This document shows positions 42,456 through 55,100 of a stretch of 64,000 bases of DNA, in pieces. How positions within the stretch are numbered: position 1 is the stretch's first letter; the number at the start of each line of letters is the position of its first letter. Origin of the DNA: Tillandsia leiboldiana (lineage: Eukaryota > Streptophyta > Magnoliopsida > Poales > Bromeliaceae); contig CM055073.1 of assembly GCA_029204045.2 (NCBI GenBank), forward strand, positions 29,250,599 through 29,314,598. Reading direction: 5' to 3'. The position numbers were made by a program, and so were the translations under genes. The notes below the pieces were generated by a model. The model made no database searches, was not told where the DNA came from, and was given only the letters and a program-made list of their open reading frames with translations.

Positions 42456-45400
42456 TGTCACGCTCCGGGATCGAAACTGCGACCCGGGCTCGCCAATAGA
42501 TCCGCCACCTATACGAAAAATCCCGCATATGCGAAGCGTCCAACCTACAAAGATAAAACTACAACTAAATAGATATCAGAGCTGTAAAATAAACTGCTGA
42601 AAAACTCAAATCCAACATTGTACAATTGGAAATAATGATACAATATCCATCTCCCAAATATGATCATATACAAAATCCTCTAATACAAATAACCCAAAAC
42701 TTTACAGGGAGGTAAACTGAAATAATACATCAATGTACAGGTTCTCAGTACATGTCAGATCCTCACAATACAACAGTCTGTCAAAAGTGGAAAATAAAAA
42801 TAATCTACTGACTGTACTACAAAATCTCCAATGTGGGGGTACAACTACTCTCCAAATACAAGTAGGGATCTAGCTCGCGACTCCCTCGCCTCGAACAGCA
42901 ACAACAGAATCAGCAACACCCGCAATGACTCTGCAAAACAAAGAAGAGAAACGAAAAAGATGAGGGGGAGAACCCCCAACGGGTGTGAGAACTACACCAA
43001 CAGGTAGTTCTCAGTGGATATCGCCATCAGGCCCGACGGTCTGCCCACTAAGTCTACTAGAGGCATAAAGTAACCAATGATGTACTATAAAGAAAGGCTG
43101 GAAGAAATAACTCTACAGCTACTATGCCTCTATCTAAATGCTTAAGGGGTAATACAGATGAAGAGAGATGCAACCACTCGCACACAAGGTGCTCAATCGA
43201 CCCAATCAAACTGCCTGCCTCATAGGGTCCAGGGTCCAGTCAAGCCTGCGCCTACCTACTGCCAGTACACCCACAGAGGACTGGACTTACGTAGGGCGTC
43301 CGTGACTGCCAAAACTGGCCCAGCCAGAAGGACTGCGTCCGTGACTGCCTAAAAAAGGCCCAGCCAGAGGGACAACATTGACAAGTCGTGATACGAAAGT
43401 AATAGGCCCACTCTGGACGGGGCACTCGAGGGGCGCGACCCCACAGAGGAAAAAGGTATCCGCGCATCTCTGTTGAGCTCAAGGTGGCACATGCAGGCTA
43501 TAGTCAAAATCCACGCTCACTCTCAGAACGGAAGGACTCAGGATCCTCAAACATCTCGCACGACGGTCGGAGTACTCTCAACGACTCGGCTAACCAGCTC
43601 TCACGAATCTCGAGACACAAGCGAACTCAACCAACTCGTGGCACTAAACTCACTGGCTGGAGATACTCCACAGCCGGGACCACCGTCGACCTAAACGGTT
43701 TCCGAAACGAAATACCCAACTCGCCACGCTAAACACACAGGCTGGAGGTACTCCACAGCCGGGATCGACCCACAACTCAGGACTAGCAACACTGGTCGGA
43801 CGGCACTCAACGACCCGGGACCACCGTCAACCCAAACGGTTCCCAACAACACCAACACTGGTCTAAACTCAGCTACCAGACTCCACTCAGCCCCTAGGCA
43901 CGAGTGCAACACACGTCCCACAATAACCTGACCACTCGACCCACTACCCGGGCGAGGAAACTCTATGTCCAGGAAATATGCAAGGTGCGGGATGTCTAAA
44001 GCATAAAAGAACCTAGTCCAAGTGAAAGTTCTCTACTAGTCTGGTTTCAACATGCATCATATGACGGGGTGCTAGGTCAAGTTCCAATAATCAATAAATA
44101 ATCCTCTAATCATGTTAAGCATAAAACTGAACCAACAGCAGGGACAATTCATAACATGCTTGCTTCCAATCAAAGGTAGTATACTCTAGTCATACATGCT
44201 CACAAGCTTAAACAATATAGAGCAGTCATGCATGAATCATATTCTCCAACAAGTAAGTGAACATCATCATCTAGCATGCTTTTCCACTAGTATAGGATAA
44301 CCATCTTTATCTTGTAACTCTCCTTCATGCATAAGGGTAAATAAATAATGTACAATTTATCCACTAAGCCTCAATCCCATCATTCAAACCATTTCTCATG
44401 CTTAGATCGCAATCATTAAAATTGCACATTAAACCATGCATGCATACTAACAAATAGAGTCAGAGAACCGTCCACTGGTTCTGGAGACGAAGCAACCCAC
44501 CTGAAACGCTTTCTGCAGGCAAAGCTGAAGTCGGTGAAGTGTGCAGTCACTCACTATAAAAAATCCATCAAAACCGCACCCTCGGTACTCAGTCGCGCAA
44601 GCCTCTGCTCCAACTAACATCACAACCATAATAAATCAACACCACTAAACACCCCAAACAGCACTTGCTGTTTTGCCAAAACAGCATAGAGAATGGGCTT
44701 TTTCACTTGCGTGCTGTCCTCCGAAAAATCCAAAAAAATCACGGTTGTGATTCTCGCGATGAGTAGATCCAAATCGAGTATTTATACACCTCGTTCCGAC
44801 TCCTGTAGGCCAAGATACAAATAGAACATCGCGGTACGCCAATCAATTCACAACTCACATTTATGCAGAAATCAGTCCCAAAGAAGCTTAAACATCCCCT
44901 TCGAAAAGACCTCCAAAAATTCTGATAAAAATACGGGTACGTTCCTCTCGAAGCGTAGATGTCGATCGAGTCCTTATACCTCTCGTTCCGATGCCCATAG
45001 GCCGAGAAATCCCAACAATACTCCACCGCTGTCCAATACCTCATAGAGGTATAAGGGGTCAAAAGATACCTCGGGAATCATGCCAAAAACCCAAAATGAG
45101 GCGAAGTGATCAACATGAAAATCGAAGGCGTACCTCTCGTGAACGCGCTGCCATAAAAATCAGCTCAAAAGTTCATCAGGGTAGCTCAAGGGGTCTTGCG
45201 CACTGAAAAGTGACGGTAGAAGCCACAAACGAAGGAGCGTCGAACTGCGCCGCGTTGCAGAAAACGCCGATGCCGCTGACTCCAAAAATTCTGGGAATCC
45301 ATCAAGAAGTAGAGGACAAGGTGAGGAACAACTTTCCTTAAGGCCTCAACCCAAGATGAGCTCGTGAAAGCCCTCAAAAAGAAGCCCAAATGGGCTATTT

Positions 45401-45724
45401 ATAGCCCAAAGTCCACAAACAAGAGGATCCGGATTCGGGCGCCCGAAATCCGGCCCGGCCCGTTACTGTGCGCGCCCGAATTACCCTCAGCGCGCCACGT
45501 CACCCGCTCCGCGCCCCGCGCGCCCGTTGCACAAGCGCCCGCCAATCGCTGTGCGCCGTGTGGCGACGCGGTCCACGGCGGGGTGCACGCGCCGCGGTCG
45601 GCGTCGGGTCACTCGGGTCGCTGCGCCCGCCAATGGGCGAGCAACACGTGGCCTGGCGGGTCCACCGTGCGCCGCACCCGGCGTGCTGCCTCGCGTGCGT
45701 TGACCAACCAATCAACGCACGCAC
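42456..45724 (-). mobile_element. LTR B, gypsy-type, minus strand
   Basis: Read on the minus strand it ends ...GCGTGACA, and it aligns with LTR C (57080-60181) over the last part (GACCCGGGCTCGCC, GATCCGCCACCTAT, GCGAAGCGTCC). Promoter: TATAAATAG on the minus strand at 45395-45403. Upstream of it is a GC-rich block with the same GGGCCCGTTACTGT and GGGCGCCCGAA motifs as at 63020-63080. Its 5' end is not seen; the Tat element may have inserted there. Open frames within are accidental. Confidence 0.7.
42986..43013. repeat. Conserved LTR hairpin, copy in LTR B
   Basis: TGAGAACTAC (42986-42995) and GTAGTTCTCA (43004-43013), perfect 10-base arms, 8-base loop. The same stem with a different loop is in LTR C (59660-59686), and an 8-base version is in LTR A (42426-42447). 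Confidence 0.75.
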
Positions 45725-46017
45725 TGTTTGAAGCAAAAAAGTTATAATAAAAACAAATAAATAAATAATAACAATAAATATATATCCCAAAATCAAATTC
45801 CAACGCCACCTATACCCGAATCCGACCCCAACAGAAACTCCTCACCCGTCAATTATTTCAAACACACTTATCCAAATCTTCAACCATATCTTAAAATATC
45901 TCTCAACCAACTTATCCAAACTCACCTATATCTTGTTTCGAATTTTTGAATCCGAGCAAATTCCCCCGTCCGTTAACCGTTCAAATCTGAAACATACTTC
46001 CTTAAATTTAAATATAG

Positions 46018-46330
46018 CATATCCAATTTTGAAATTTAAAATTTGAAATTTAAATACAAACATACTTCTTTAAATATAGCATATCCAATTTTGAAATTTA
46101 AAATTTGAAATTTAAATACAAACATACTTCCTTAAATATAACATATCCAATTTTGAAATTTAAAATTTGAAATTTAAATACAAACATACTTCTTTAAATA
46201 TAACATATCCAATTTTGAAATTTAAAATTTGAAATTTAAATACAAACATACTTCTTTAAATATAACATATCCAATTTTGAAATTTAAAATTTGAAATTTA
46301 AATACAACCATACTTTCTCAATTTTGAACA
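46018..46330. repeat. 62-bp AT-rich tandem repeat, five copies
   Basis: Unit contains ACATATCCAATTTTGAAATT and ACAAACATACTTCTTTAAAT; copies about every 61-62 bases, little diverged. Confidence 0.8.
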
Positions 46331-46869
46331 TATTCAATTTTAAAATTTAAAATTTAAAATTTAAACATAACCATACTTCCTCAAATTTGAACGTAATCGT
46401 TCAATTTTTGAAATTCGAACATATTCAATTTGAATTTTAAACATATCCTTTCAATTTTAAAATTTAAATCTGAAATTTAAAATTTAAAATTTAAAATTTG
46501 AAATTTGAAAGTGGAATATAATAACTTTCTCAAGTTTGAACCGCGTCTTTTCCTCCACGAAAAGATATTCCAACACACGTACTCTCCTCAACGAACCCAT
46601 ATTCCAACACACGTACTCTCCTCAACGAACCCACACTTTCTCGTCAACCCTTCAACGAATCCCAACAAACCGCCACGATATTTTTCTGCCCCTCCCCACT
46701 ATAAAAAGGGGAGATTTTCCTTTGTCAGGGGGAGATTTTCCTTTGTCAGGGGGAACTTTCCATTTTTTTTTCCACGACAAAAAAAAGAAGAAGAAGAGAA
46801 CGTCCGATATTGTCCCATATTTCCACCACAAAAAAAAAAACCGTCTCTTATTCCACCTCATCCTCATCA

Positions 46870-47245
46870 CCTCCAGTCAACTTCCTCAACTCCTCCGGTC
46901 GACTTCCTCGGCAACTCCGGTCGACTTCCTCGGCAACTCCGGTCAACTTCCTCAGCACCTCCGGTCAACTTCCTCAGCACCTCCGGTCAACATCCTCAGC
47001 ACCTCCGGTCAACTTCCTCAGCACCTCCGGTTGACTTCCTCGGCAACTCCTTCCTAGGCAACTCCGGTCAACTTCCTCATTACCTCCGGTCTCCGGTCAA
47101 CTTCCTCAGCACCTCCGGTTGACTTCCTCGGCAACTCCGGTCAACTTCCTCGGCACCTCCGGTCAACTTCCTCAGCACCTCCGGTTGACTTCCTCGGCAA
47201 CTCCGGTCAACTTCCTCGGCACCCCCAATCGACTTCCTCGACTTT
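46870..47245. repeat. 21-bp tandem repeat, about 17 copies
   Basis: Unit CTCCGGTCAACTTCCTCAGCA with variants GGTCGACTTCCTCGGCAA and GGTTGACTTCCTCGG. Reads as open frame by periodicity of 21. Confidence 0.8.
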
Positions 47246-47284
47246 CTTTTTAGAAGTATTTCTCAGGTAAAATAAAGGAAAAAA

Positions 47285-48470
47285 AATAAATTTTCTTTGG
47301 GACCTCTCCGGACGCCCCTTACTTCAGGTTGAAAAGAAAAGGAAAAAGAAAGAAAAAAAAAAAAAAATAAAAGGAAAAAAATAAATTTTCTTTAAAGCCG
47401 GTTTGGGACCTCTCCGGACGCCCCTTACTTCAGGTTGAAAAGAAAAGGAAAAAGAAAGAAAAAAAAAAAGAAATAAAAGGAAAAAAAATAAATTTTCTTT
47501 AAAGCCGGTTTGGGACCTCTCCGGACGCCCCTTACTTCAGGTTGAAAGAAAAGGAAAAAGAAAGAAAAAAAAGAAAAAAAAAGAAAAAAAATAAATTTTC
47601 TTTAAAGCCGGTTTGGGACCTCTCCGGACGCCCCTTACTTCAGGTTGAAAAGAAAAGGAAAAAGAAAGAAAAAAAAAGAAATAAAAGGAAAAAAATAAAT
47701 TTTCTTTAAAGGCGATTTGGGATCTCTCCGGACGCCCCTTACTTCAGGTTGAAAAGAAAAGGAAAAAGAAAGAAAAAAAGAAATAAAAGGAAAAAAATAA
47801 ATTTTTTAAAAAGCCGGTTTGGGACCTCTCCGGACGCCCCTTACTTCAGGTTGAAAAGAAAAGGAAAAAGAAAGAAAGAAAAAAAAGAAATAAAAAGAAA
47901 TAAAAGAAAAAAAATAAATTTTTTTTAAAGCCGGTTTGGGACCTCTCCGGACGCCCCTTACTTCAGGTTGAAAAGGTTGAAAAGAAAAGAAAAAAGAAAG
48001 GAAAAAAAAAGAAATAAAAGGAAAAAAATAAATTTTCTTTAAAGCCGGTTTGGGACCTCTCCGGACGCCCCTTACTTCAGGTTGAAAAGAAAAGGAAAAA
48101 GAAAGAAAAAAAAAAAGAAATAAAAGAAAAAAAATAAATTTTTTTTAAAGCCGGTTTGGGACCTCTCCGGACGCCCCTTACTTCAGGTTGAAAAAAAAAA
48201 GAAAAAGAAAGAAAAAAAAAGAAATAAAAGGAAAAAAATAAATTTTCTTCAAAGCCGGTTTGGGACCTCTCCGGACGCCCCTTAATTCAGGTTGAAAAGA
48301 AAAGAAAAGGAAAAAGAAAGAAAAAAAAAGAAAGAAAAAAAAAATAAATTTTCTTTAAAGCCGGTTTGGGACCTCTCCGGACGCCCCTTACTTCAGGTTG
48401 AAAAGAAAAGAAAAAAAAAGAAAGAAAAAAAAAGAGAAAGAAAGTCAACAAAAACCCAAAACCGACTCGG
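47285..48470. repeat. 100-117-bp tandem repeat, about eleven copies
   Basis: Each copy has a constant core GGACCTCTCCGGACGCCCCT followed by TACTTCAGGTTGAAAAG, then a variable-length GAAAAAGAAAG purine tract and ATAAATTTTCTTTAAAGCCG. Core starts near 47302, 47412, 47513, 47618, 47726, 47822, 47939, 48054, 48157, 48263 and 48368. Length differences lie in the A/G tracts. Confidence 0.85.
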
Positions 48471-48539
48471 ATGATTTCTTCAGACATCCGAACTTAGGTT
48501 AAGTCAAAGTGAATTCGGATCCCAAATATAAATCAAAGC

Positions 48540-49925
48540 GGATTTCCTTCAGATCCCAAGTCAAATAAAATAAAATAAAATAAAATAAAAAGTACTTTTT
48601 CGAATCCCAAATAATTTCTTTTTCGGATCTCAAATAATTTCTTCTTCGGATCCCCGATAATTTCAAAAATAGAAACTTTCTCGGATCCCAAATAATTTCA
48701 AAAAGGGCCCCACGTTAAAATAAAATAACGGTATATTCTTCTGACCCCAAATTAAAGATTAGTGGATTGATTCGGATCTCAAGTCAAATTATAAAATAAA
48801 AGGGATGGAATCCCGAGATAAGATTAGTGAATTTCCTTCGGATCCCAAATAATTTCAAAAAAAAAAGAAAAAGGAAAAAAAGAAAAGGGAATTTACTCGG
48901 ATCCCACATCAAGATAAAATAAGGGATTTTCTGCGAACACCAAGATAAAATTAGGAAGTTTTTTCTTCGGACGCAAAATAAAATAAAATAAAAGGGAATA
49001 TTGAAATAAATGGAAATTCGGACGCAAAATAAAATAAAATAAAAGGGAATATTGAAATAAATGGAAATTCCTTTGAATCGAGAAAAAATTCAAATGAGTC
49101 CTAGTCAACTTGGAGTCTAAGTTCGATTCAAAAAGGACTAATGATCCCAACCACATACGGGTCCCAAAACTCGATCCACAAATAAAACCCAAAACCTATT
49201 CGATCCACAAATAAAACCCAAAACCTATTCGATCCACAAATAAAACCCAAAACCTATTCGATCCACAAATAAAACCCAAAGCCCAATCCAATCCATAAAT
49301 AAAACCCAAAACCTATTCGATCCACTTCAATCTCATTGCCTTAACACATATAATTAAGGCAAAATCATATTCAAACCAACTAGATTCTAAATCATATACT
49401 TAGAATTTAGTCAAATCAAATTTGATCGGGCTCTAACACATATACTTAGAGTTCATCCAAACCAACCCAACTAACCCTAATACACATACTTAGGGTGTAG
49501 TTAACCTTTTACTCTAGCACATATATCTAGGGTGGAAACCAAATCAACTCAACTAATCCTAATACATATACTTAGGGTTAGTCAACCTCTCACTCTAGCA
49601 CATATAACTAGAGTGAAAAAACATATCAAACTCGGTCAATCCTAATACATGTAGGACTTAGCCATCTCCTACTTTCGAGTAGCATCCGACCTACCTCAAT
49701 ACATATCCTTGGGGTTTGGTCTCTCCACTTTGGAACATACGCCAAATATGGAATCAAATATAATTGGACTCTAATACATATACTTAGAGCCAATCGAACC
49801 CAATTAAACTCTAACACATATAATTAGAGTTTAATATTGACTAGTCCTCAACTCATATAATCGGGATCAAGTCAATTTCAGATCCAGCTAAATCCTAACA
49901 CATATACTTAGGATTTGGTCAATCA
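48540..49925. repeat. Mixed short repeats in Tat LTR
   Basis: TCGGATCCCAAATAATTTC-type repeats (about 48600-48860); a 50-bp tandem duplication (about 48967-49066, GGACGCAAAATAAAATAAAA); a 29-bp repeat CGATCCACAAATAAAACCC x5 (about 49171-49320); and degenerate CTAACACATATACTTAGAGT repeats to 49925. Confidence 0.7.
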
Positions 49926-50163
49926 TTAGGATACGATTTATTCTATCCTCCCCGCAAAGGTCTCTTAATCGAAGGTGCCCCAATCACATGGGGGTAATTA
50001 ACAATAGATGCTTGCGTCTATTGGAAGTCATGGATCCGCAATACCTAATACCCACATATACCCATCCACATACAAATATTAATCTGAATCATGAATACCA
50101 TCCAACGGGAATCCCGACAAAGGTGAACCGCGCGAGATGAGTCATTCGAGATCGCAGACAAAA

Positions 50164-50181
50164 TGGCACGCCCGGTGGGAC
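50164..50181 (+). promoter_or_regulatory. Primer-site-like motif of Tat element
   Basis: TGGCACGCCCGGTGGGAC three bases after the presumed LTR end, the position and TGGC.. start expected for a tRNA-primed gypsy element. The tRNA is not assigned. Confidence 0.55.
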
Positions 50182-50252
50182 ATGACTTCTCCTTCCATCT
50201 TCGAGACCTTTAGCAAAAAACAAATAAATAAATAAATAAATAAATAGATAAT

Positions 50253-52076
50253 ATGAAAGATGAAATCCTAACCTTCTACTTTCATCTCAGGAGAATGGCT
50301 CCAACATCGAAGAACATTGCCACTACACCGACCAACTCGATGATACTGGAGGCAGGTTCACGAGTCTGCCTGCCCGCATCTGTTTTAACTTTTGGGGCGG
50401 CTGGCGCCTCGATCCAATTTGGCACTATCCCAGAAGCTGTCCGAACCGCGGTTATGGCCCAAACTTCTGTTGCAGCCGGGGGCATGATTACCCCTGCCCA
50501 AGATGTACACGACGTGGTCATCCCTCGTCTCTCATCTCGAGGAAGACGACCCAACGTGGTTATCCCTAACCCTCCCCGCCGACCTGTAAGCGAACGACTT
50601 ACCTACACGTCTGCATCCAAGAGAATGGTATCCGAAGGAAGACTCATATTCCCGAAGGACTCAACGCATAAGGCGTCAGTATTCGATAGGCTGACGTTTT
50701 CTAATGACAAAGCAACTGCTATTCCTCCTACCCAAACCTCTTTTAAGAAGAGCAATCGCCATCGATCCAAGGCTTTTGGGGGCAAGAACTATATTCAACA
50801 ACCCCATATGATTCATTGCGCTCTTCCAACCCACAACTCCTTTACTCCCTTAGGATTTGTGAAGAAGAACGCAACCACTGCTATTTTGCGGCCAATGCCA
50901 AAAATTAGTCAACCGGGAAGATCAAAGAAAAGTCAAATAGAATTTCAGAATGGGAATGTTTCTAAAAGAATCTATGAGGCTTATAAAGCCATTAAAGGAC
51001 GAATCAGGAAATCAGGAGCGCAAAAACAACCATCACTATCTCATAACAAAGTATGGATACAAAAGGAATCTGTTCGGATAACTAAGAATCCGCAGGAACA
51101 GAACAAGACAGAAGATATGATTGTTCATACTGTCCGAATGGTTGGACACCAGGAACTCGACCAACCTGACGAGCAAGAGACATTAAACCAGATGCTTACT
51201 AGAGCTGCCGCTCGTAGAGGAAAAGGATTAGCACGACCAAGTGAACAAAGGCCATCCAATCCTCAAAGGTTACCCACAGACATATCGTTACCTGACGAAC
51301 CACATGATACGGACGATGAGGAAGAACCCGTTTTCATTACGCATGATCCAAAAGATGACATAATCGCATCTTTGAAAAGACAAGTCGGGGAAAAAGATAG
51401 TGATATAGTTAATCTCTATAAAAAGATGGATGACGTGATGGGACTGTTACTAAGTGTACAGTCGAATTTGGAAAATCAACGACGACAAGCTACTACGCAA
51501 CCAGATAAAGCACGCCCGAATGCATTAATAAACGAACAACACACAACTCATAATACACTACAGCCAGCACCACGAGCTGATGCTGAACAACCGGCATTGG
51601 TAGAAGCGCAAAGTCTCCAAGGCGATCCCGTACTGACAAAAGAGGAAATTCAGGAGCTAATATCCTCCCAAGTTAGGCAAACAATCAATGAGGCGGCTCC
51701 AAAACGAAGAAGCAGGGGGCATCCATATCCTACAGAATATGATAATATCCCCTTTCCTGATGGATACATTGTCCCTAAATTCAAAACATTTTATGGGATA
51801 GGTAACCCTGACCAACACTTGGCACATTTCAGAGCGTCGTGTGGAAATACCGGGGGCAATGGCCCGCTCCTCTTATGCCAATTCCCTCAAAGCCTTTCAG
51901 GAGTAGCATTCGAGTGGTACTACTCACTCGAAGACGAATCCGTTAAAACATGGAGCGATATGGAGGAAGCTTTTAGAGCTAAATTCGCCATGGTTAGCGA
52001 CAAGATTACAATAGCTGACCTGGTGGCCACCAAAAGAAGAAAAGACGAGTCAATGCTGGAGTATATTACACGCTAG
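50253..52076 (+). pseudogene. Tat-lineage gypsy gag, ended by an in-frame TAG
   Basis: 607 codons; a second Met at 50295 (MAPTSKN) may be the true start. A basic N-terminal region is followed by the Retrotrans_gag-type domain at the end (FYGIGNPDQHLAHFRA, LSGVAFEWYYSLEDESVKTW, FRAKFAM, DLVATKRRKDESMLEYITR). TAG at 52074-52076 interrupts this domain; the same frame reopens at once and continues (52131 ATG) with NLSIRCEQPIEQTQAVGLLM, the rest of the domain. A nonsense change in one long gag-pol frame is the simplest reading. Confidence 0.85.
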
Positions 52077-52130
52077 CGGAACCTGAGTATCAGATGCGAA
52101 CAACCTATCGAGCAGACCCAAGCTGTCGGG

Positions 52131-55100
52131 TTGCTCATGGGTAATGTTGATAATTGGATGGCTCCATTTTTATGTACGACCCAATGTACGACATTTCAGG
52201 AGCTGATCTTGAATGTTTCTAGATTGGAGAGAACAGATCCACATCCTTTGATGAACCTCCAAACCCATAAACCCAAACGAGAAGAGGGTAAGAGAGTCGA
52301 GATAAAACCCGAACATTGTAAGGCGGCACGTACCAATGTAAGGGAAAAAGGAAAGAATGCCATGATCACCACAACAGAGCAAGTCCCCCCGAAACCTATA
52401 TTAGGGGGAAATAACTTCAAAAGGCCCACTTTTGAAGAAAGAAAAAACAAAATCTATCCCTTTAAAAAAGAGAAAGTGAAGAAAATATTTATAGACGCTT
52501 TAAAAAGCGGTCTTCAATTACCAGAACCGAGAAAACCAGAAGATATTGGGAAGACAAACGACCCAAATTACTGCTTATATCATCGAATGATTAGTCATCC
52601 GATTGAGGACTGTTGGGTATTTAAAGATTGGGTAGAAAAGCAATACAAGACTGGCATGATTACTCTCTCTCAGACGGTACTTAACGACCCGCCAATCGAA
52701 AGTACAAACTTTGTGAGTATAAAAGATAAAAACAAAGAAGAAAGAGACTCACCTCCCCCCGAAATTTGGGACATATTCTTATCGAAAAAGACTAGCAAAA
52801 TGTTAAAGTACTTGAAGGCAGCTCCCGCAGTCACCTGGAAAAATCCATTACACCCAGCAATTCAGACTCCACCTCCTAAGAAAATAACCAGTCCCCCTAT
52901 TCCGGAGAAACAAAAATTCATGAAGCCTGCTCATCCTATGCATGAGAAACGGAACACTGGCAAATACATAGAGGAGCAAGTACAAAATGAAAGGCTACCA
53001 ACGACAATACAAGATTTTATATTAAAAGCACTAGACGATGTCAAGAATAAAAAGAAGCCTCATGAGTCTAAGAGTGAGGAGCTTTTTTGGCCCGAAACTT
53101 GTAGGGTCATCTCAACCAAAAATAAGGACAATGATTTTCCAAATTGTCAGGCAAAGCACAACAGCTTGCAAGAATTCATGATCGCCAATTTCGACAAAAT
53201 CAACGAGAAATTATTAGACTTAAAAATACAACAGAATATGATGTTTTCCATATTAAGTGGGATTGAAGACAGGGTAGAGCAAGCAATGAAAACAATACCC
53301 ACCTTTCAGCAGATGCCAGCACAAGTCAAATCGCCAGTACAAGACCCTTCAAGCCAAGAAAGAAAAGAAGGAGGAGTCGCAACCCGACCTTCATTCGTGA
53401 CGTCTCAAAAAAATCGAGGGAAAGCCTTAGCCATTGGAGATAAAGGACCAAAGTTATGTCCCTATCACTATAAATGGGGCTATGGTCTAAATAATCATAT
53501 AAATGCATCCTATGTTGAGCACACAAGCCGAAAATCTTCTAAATCGGTGAGGGCTGTCGATGAAAAACGTGAAGAGTCATATTGCGTACCCCGGGGGCAT
53601 CTTTGCCATTACCACAAGGATTCCAAGAAAGGACCAAAAGGCAAGCCACACATCAGGGAAACATGTAATGCCCTCACAATATCAGATGATAAACGACATG
53701 TAAAGAATCATGGCATACGGGATCTATATAAGACTCAGCGCCCGTCTAATAAAACGAAAGAATCGGGTGGGATAGAATCACACCCGCTTGGGGTCGAGTG
53801 TGAATTGAAGATCCTCCAAACAGAAAGCTCAAAAAAACCTCAAGTTGAAACCTGCTTTATGATTGATGCCGATATTCAAGAAGAACACGAGGACTCCTTT
53901 CAAATCCAGTTAAAGTCAGGAAAAGTGTTACCGGAGAGGCAAGCTCCTCCACAAAAAGACAAAGATAAGGAGATACAGATAAACGAAGAAGCTCCAACTT
54001 CTTCAAATCAACCAAGAATGACTAAAAGTGAATACAATATCCTTGCGCACCTAAGAAAAGTGCCCGCTTTATTGAGCGTGTATGATGCACTTATCATGTC
54101 AAAAGAACTTCGAGACGTACTAATTTATGCTTTGCAAAATCCACAACCTTTCCAAGCATTCTTTGCAGAAGCAAATATGAAAGAGGCACTATACCTTATC
54201 CACACGGCTAATACCACCTTTACCGATAAAGATTTATTGTTGGGAACAACCCATCATAATAGGCCGTTGTACGTAACCGGAATTTGTGATGGGGATAAAA
54301 TTAACCGCATTTTGATCGACCCAGGGTCCTCAGTCAATATCCTAACCCTGAGAACCCTAAAAAGCTTAGCGATGGATATAAGTCATCTATCATCTGAACA
54401 AATCCTAATCCAAGGTTTTAATCAACATAGCCAAAAGGCGTTAGGGTCGATCATACTCTCTATTAAGTTCAGAAAGCTACACACGGAAGTCAAGTTCTAC
54501 GTTATAAATGTAGATACCTCATATAAAGCTTTATTAGGCAGACCATGGTTGCATGAAAATAATGTTATCCCCTCCACTCTTCACCAATGCATGAAATATA
54601 TTAAAGACGGGCAAGAATATAGAATTGATGGGGATATACGCCCATTCGGAGTTCATGAAGTGCGGTATGAAGACGCAAGATATTTCATCGAGTCTGAACA
54701 TGATACGAGAGAAAACACAGAAACTAGAAGAAAGCCACCTGTTAAAGAACCTAATAGAGTTGCCATCCCTCACTTCGGAAGCGATTCGGATTCTGACAAT
54801 GATAAAGAGCTATCACAGCTAATGCAACAGTTCCAAGCTAAAAAGCCTTGGGGCGAAGACTCTTGTGACGAAGAAGAAGATGACGTCATCTACAGTAACA
54901 TAGACGAAGTGAATATGGTTAGGAGAACGCCCGAGCTGAATGAAAGCCCTTTAATTATAATTCGCGCCCCCGAGAAATATTATAAATCTCTCGCCCCAAG
55001 AAGAACGACTAGCGTGGTTGATCTGGACACATTTTTTGTACCCCCGAAAGTCGAAACTGTCAACGGAAAGAAAGAAATCACGGAAGGAATTCTTTTTTAC

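Larger units (their letters stand above)
45725..50160 (+). mobile_element. Probable 5' LTR of Tat-lineage gypsy element, filled with tandem repeats
   Basis: The right end is set by ...CGCAGACA (50160) just before the primer-site-like TGGCACGCCCGGTGGGAC. The left end at TGTTTG (45725) is a guess from the weak inverted match TGTTTG/CAGACA and from the loss of similarity to LTR B. Long, repeat-rich LTRs are usual in the Tat lineage. No gene inside; the 46505-47122 frames read through repeats. Confidence 0.45.

Noticed and set aside
45364..45810. Overlapping GC-rich frames on both strands
   Set aside because: They lie in the GC-rich promoter-proximal block of LTR B, with no conserved domain; the same block in LTR C has unrelated frames.
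46505..47122. 205-codon frame with TSSAPPV-like repeats
   Set aside because: Arises from the 21-bp repeat, whose length is a multiple of three; no conserved protein.
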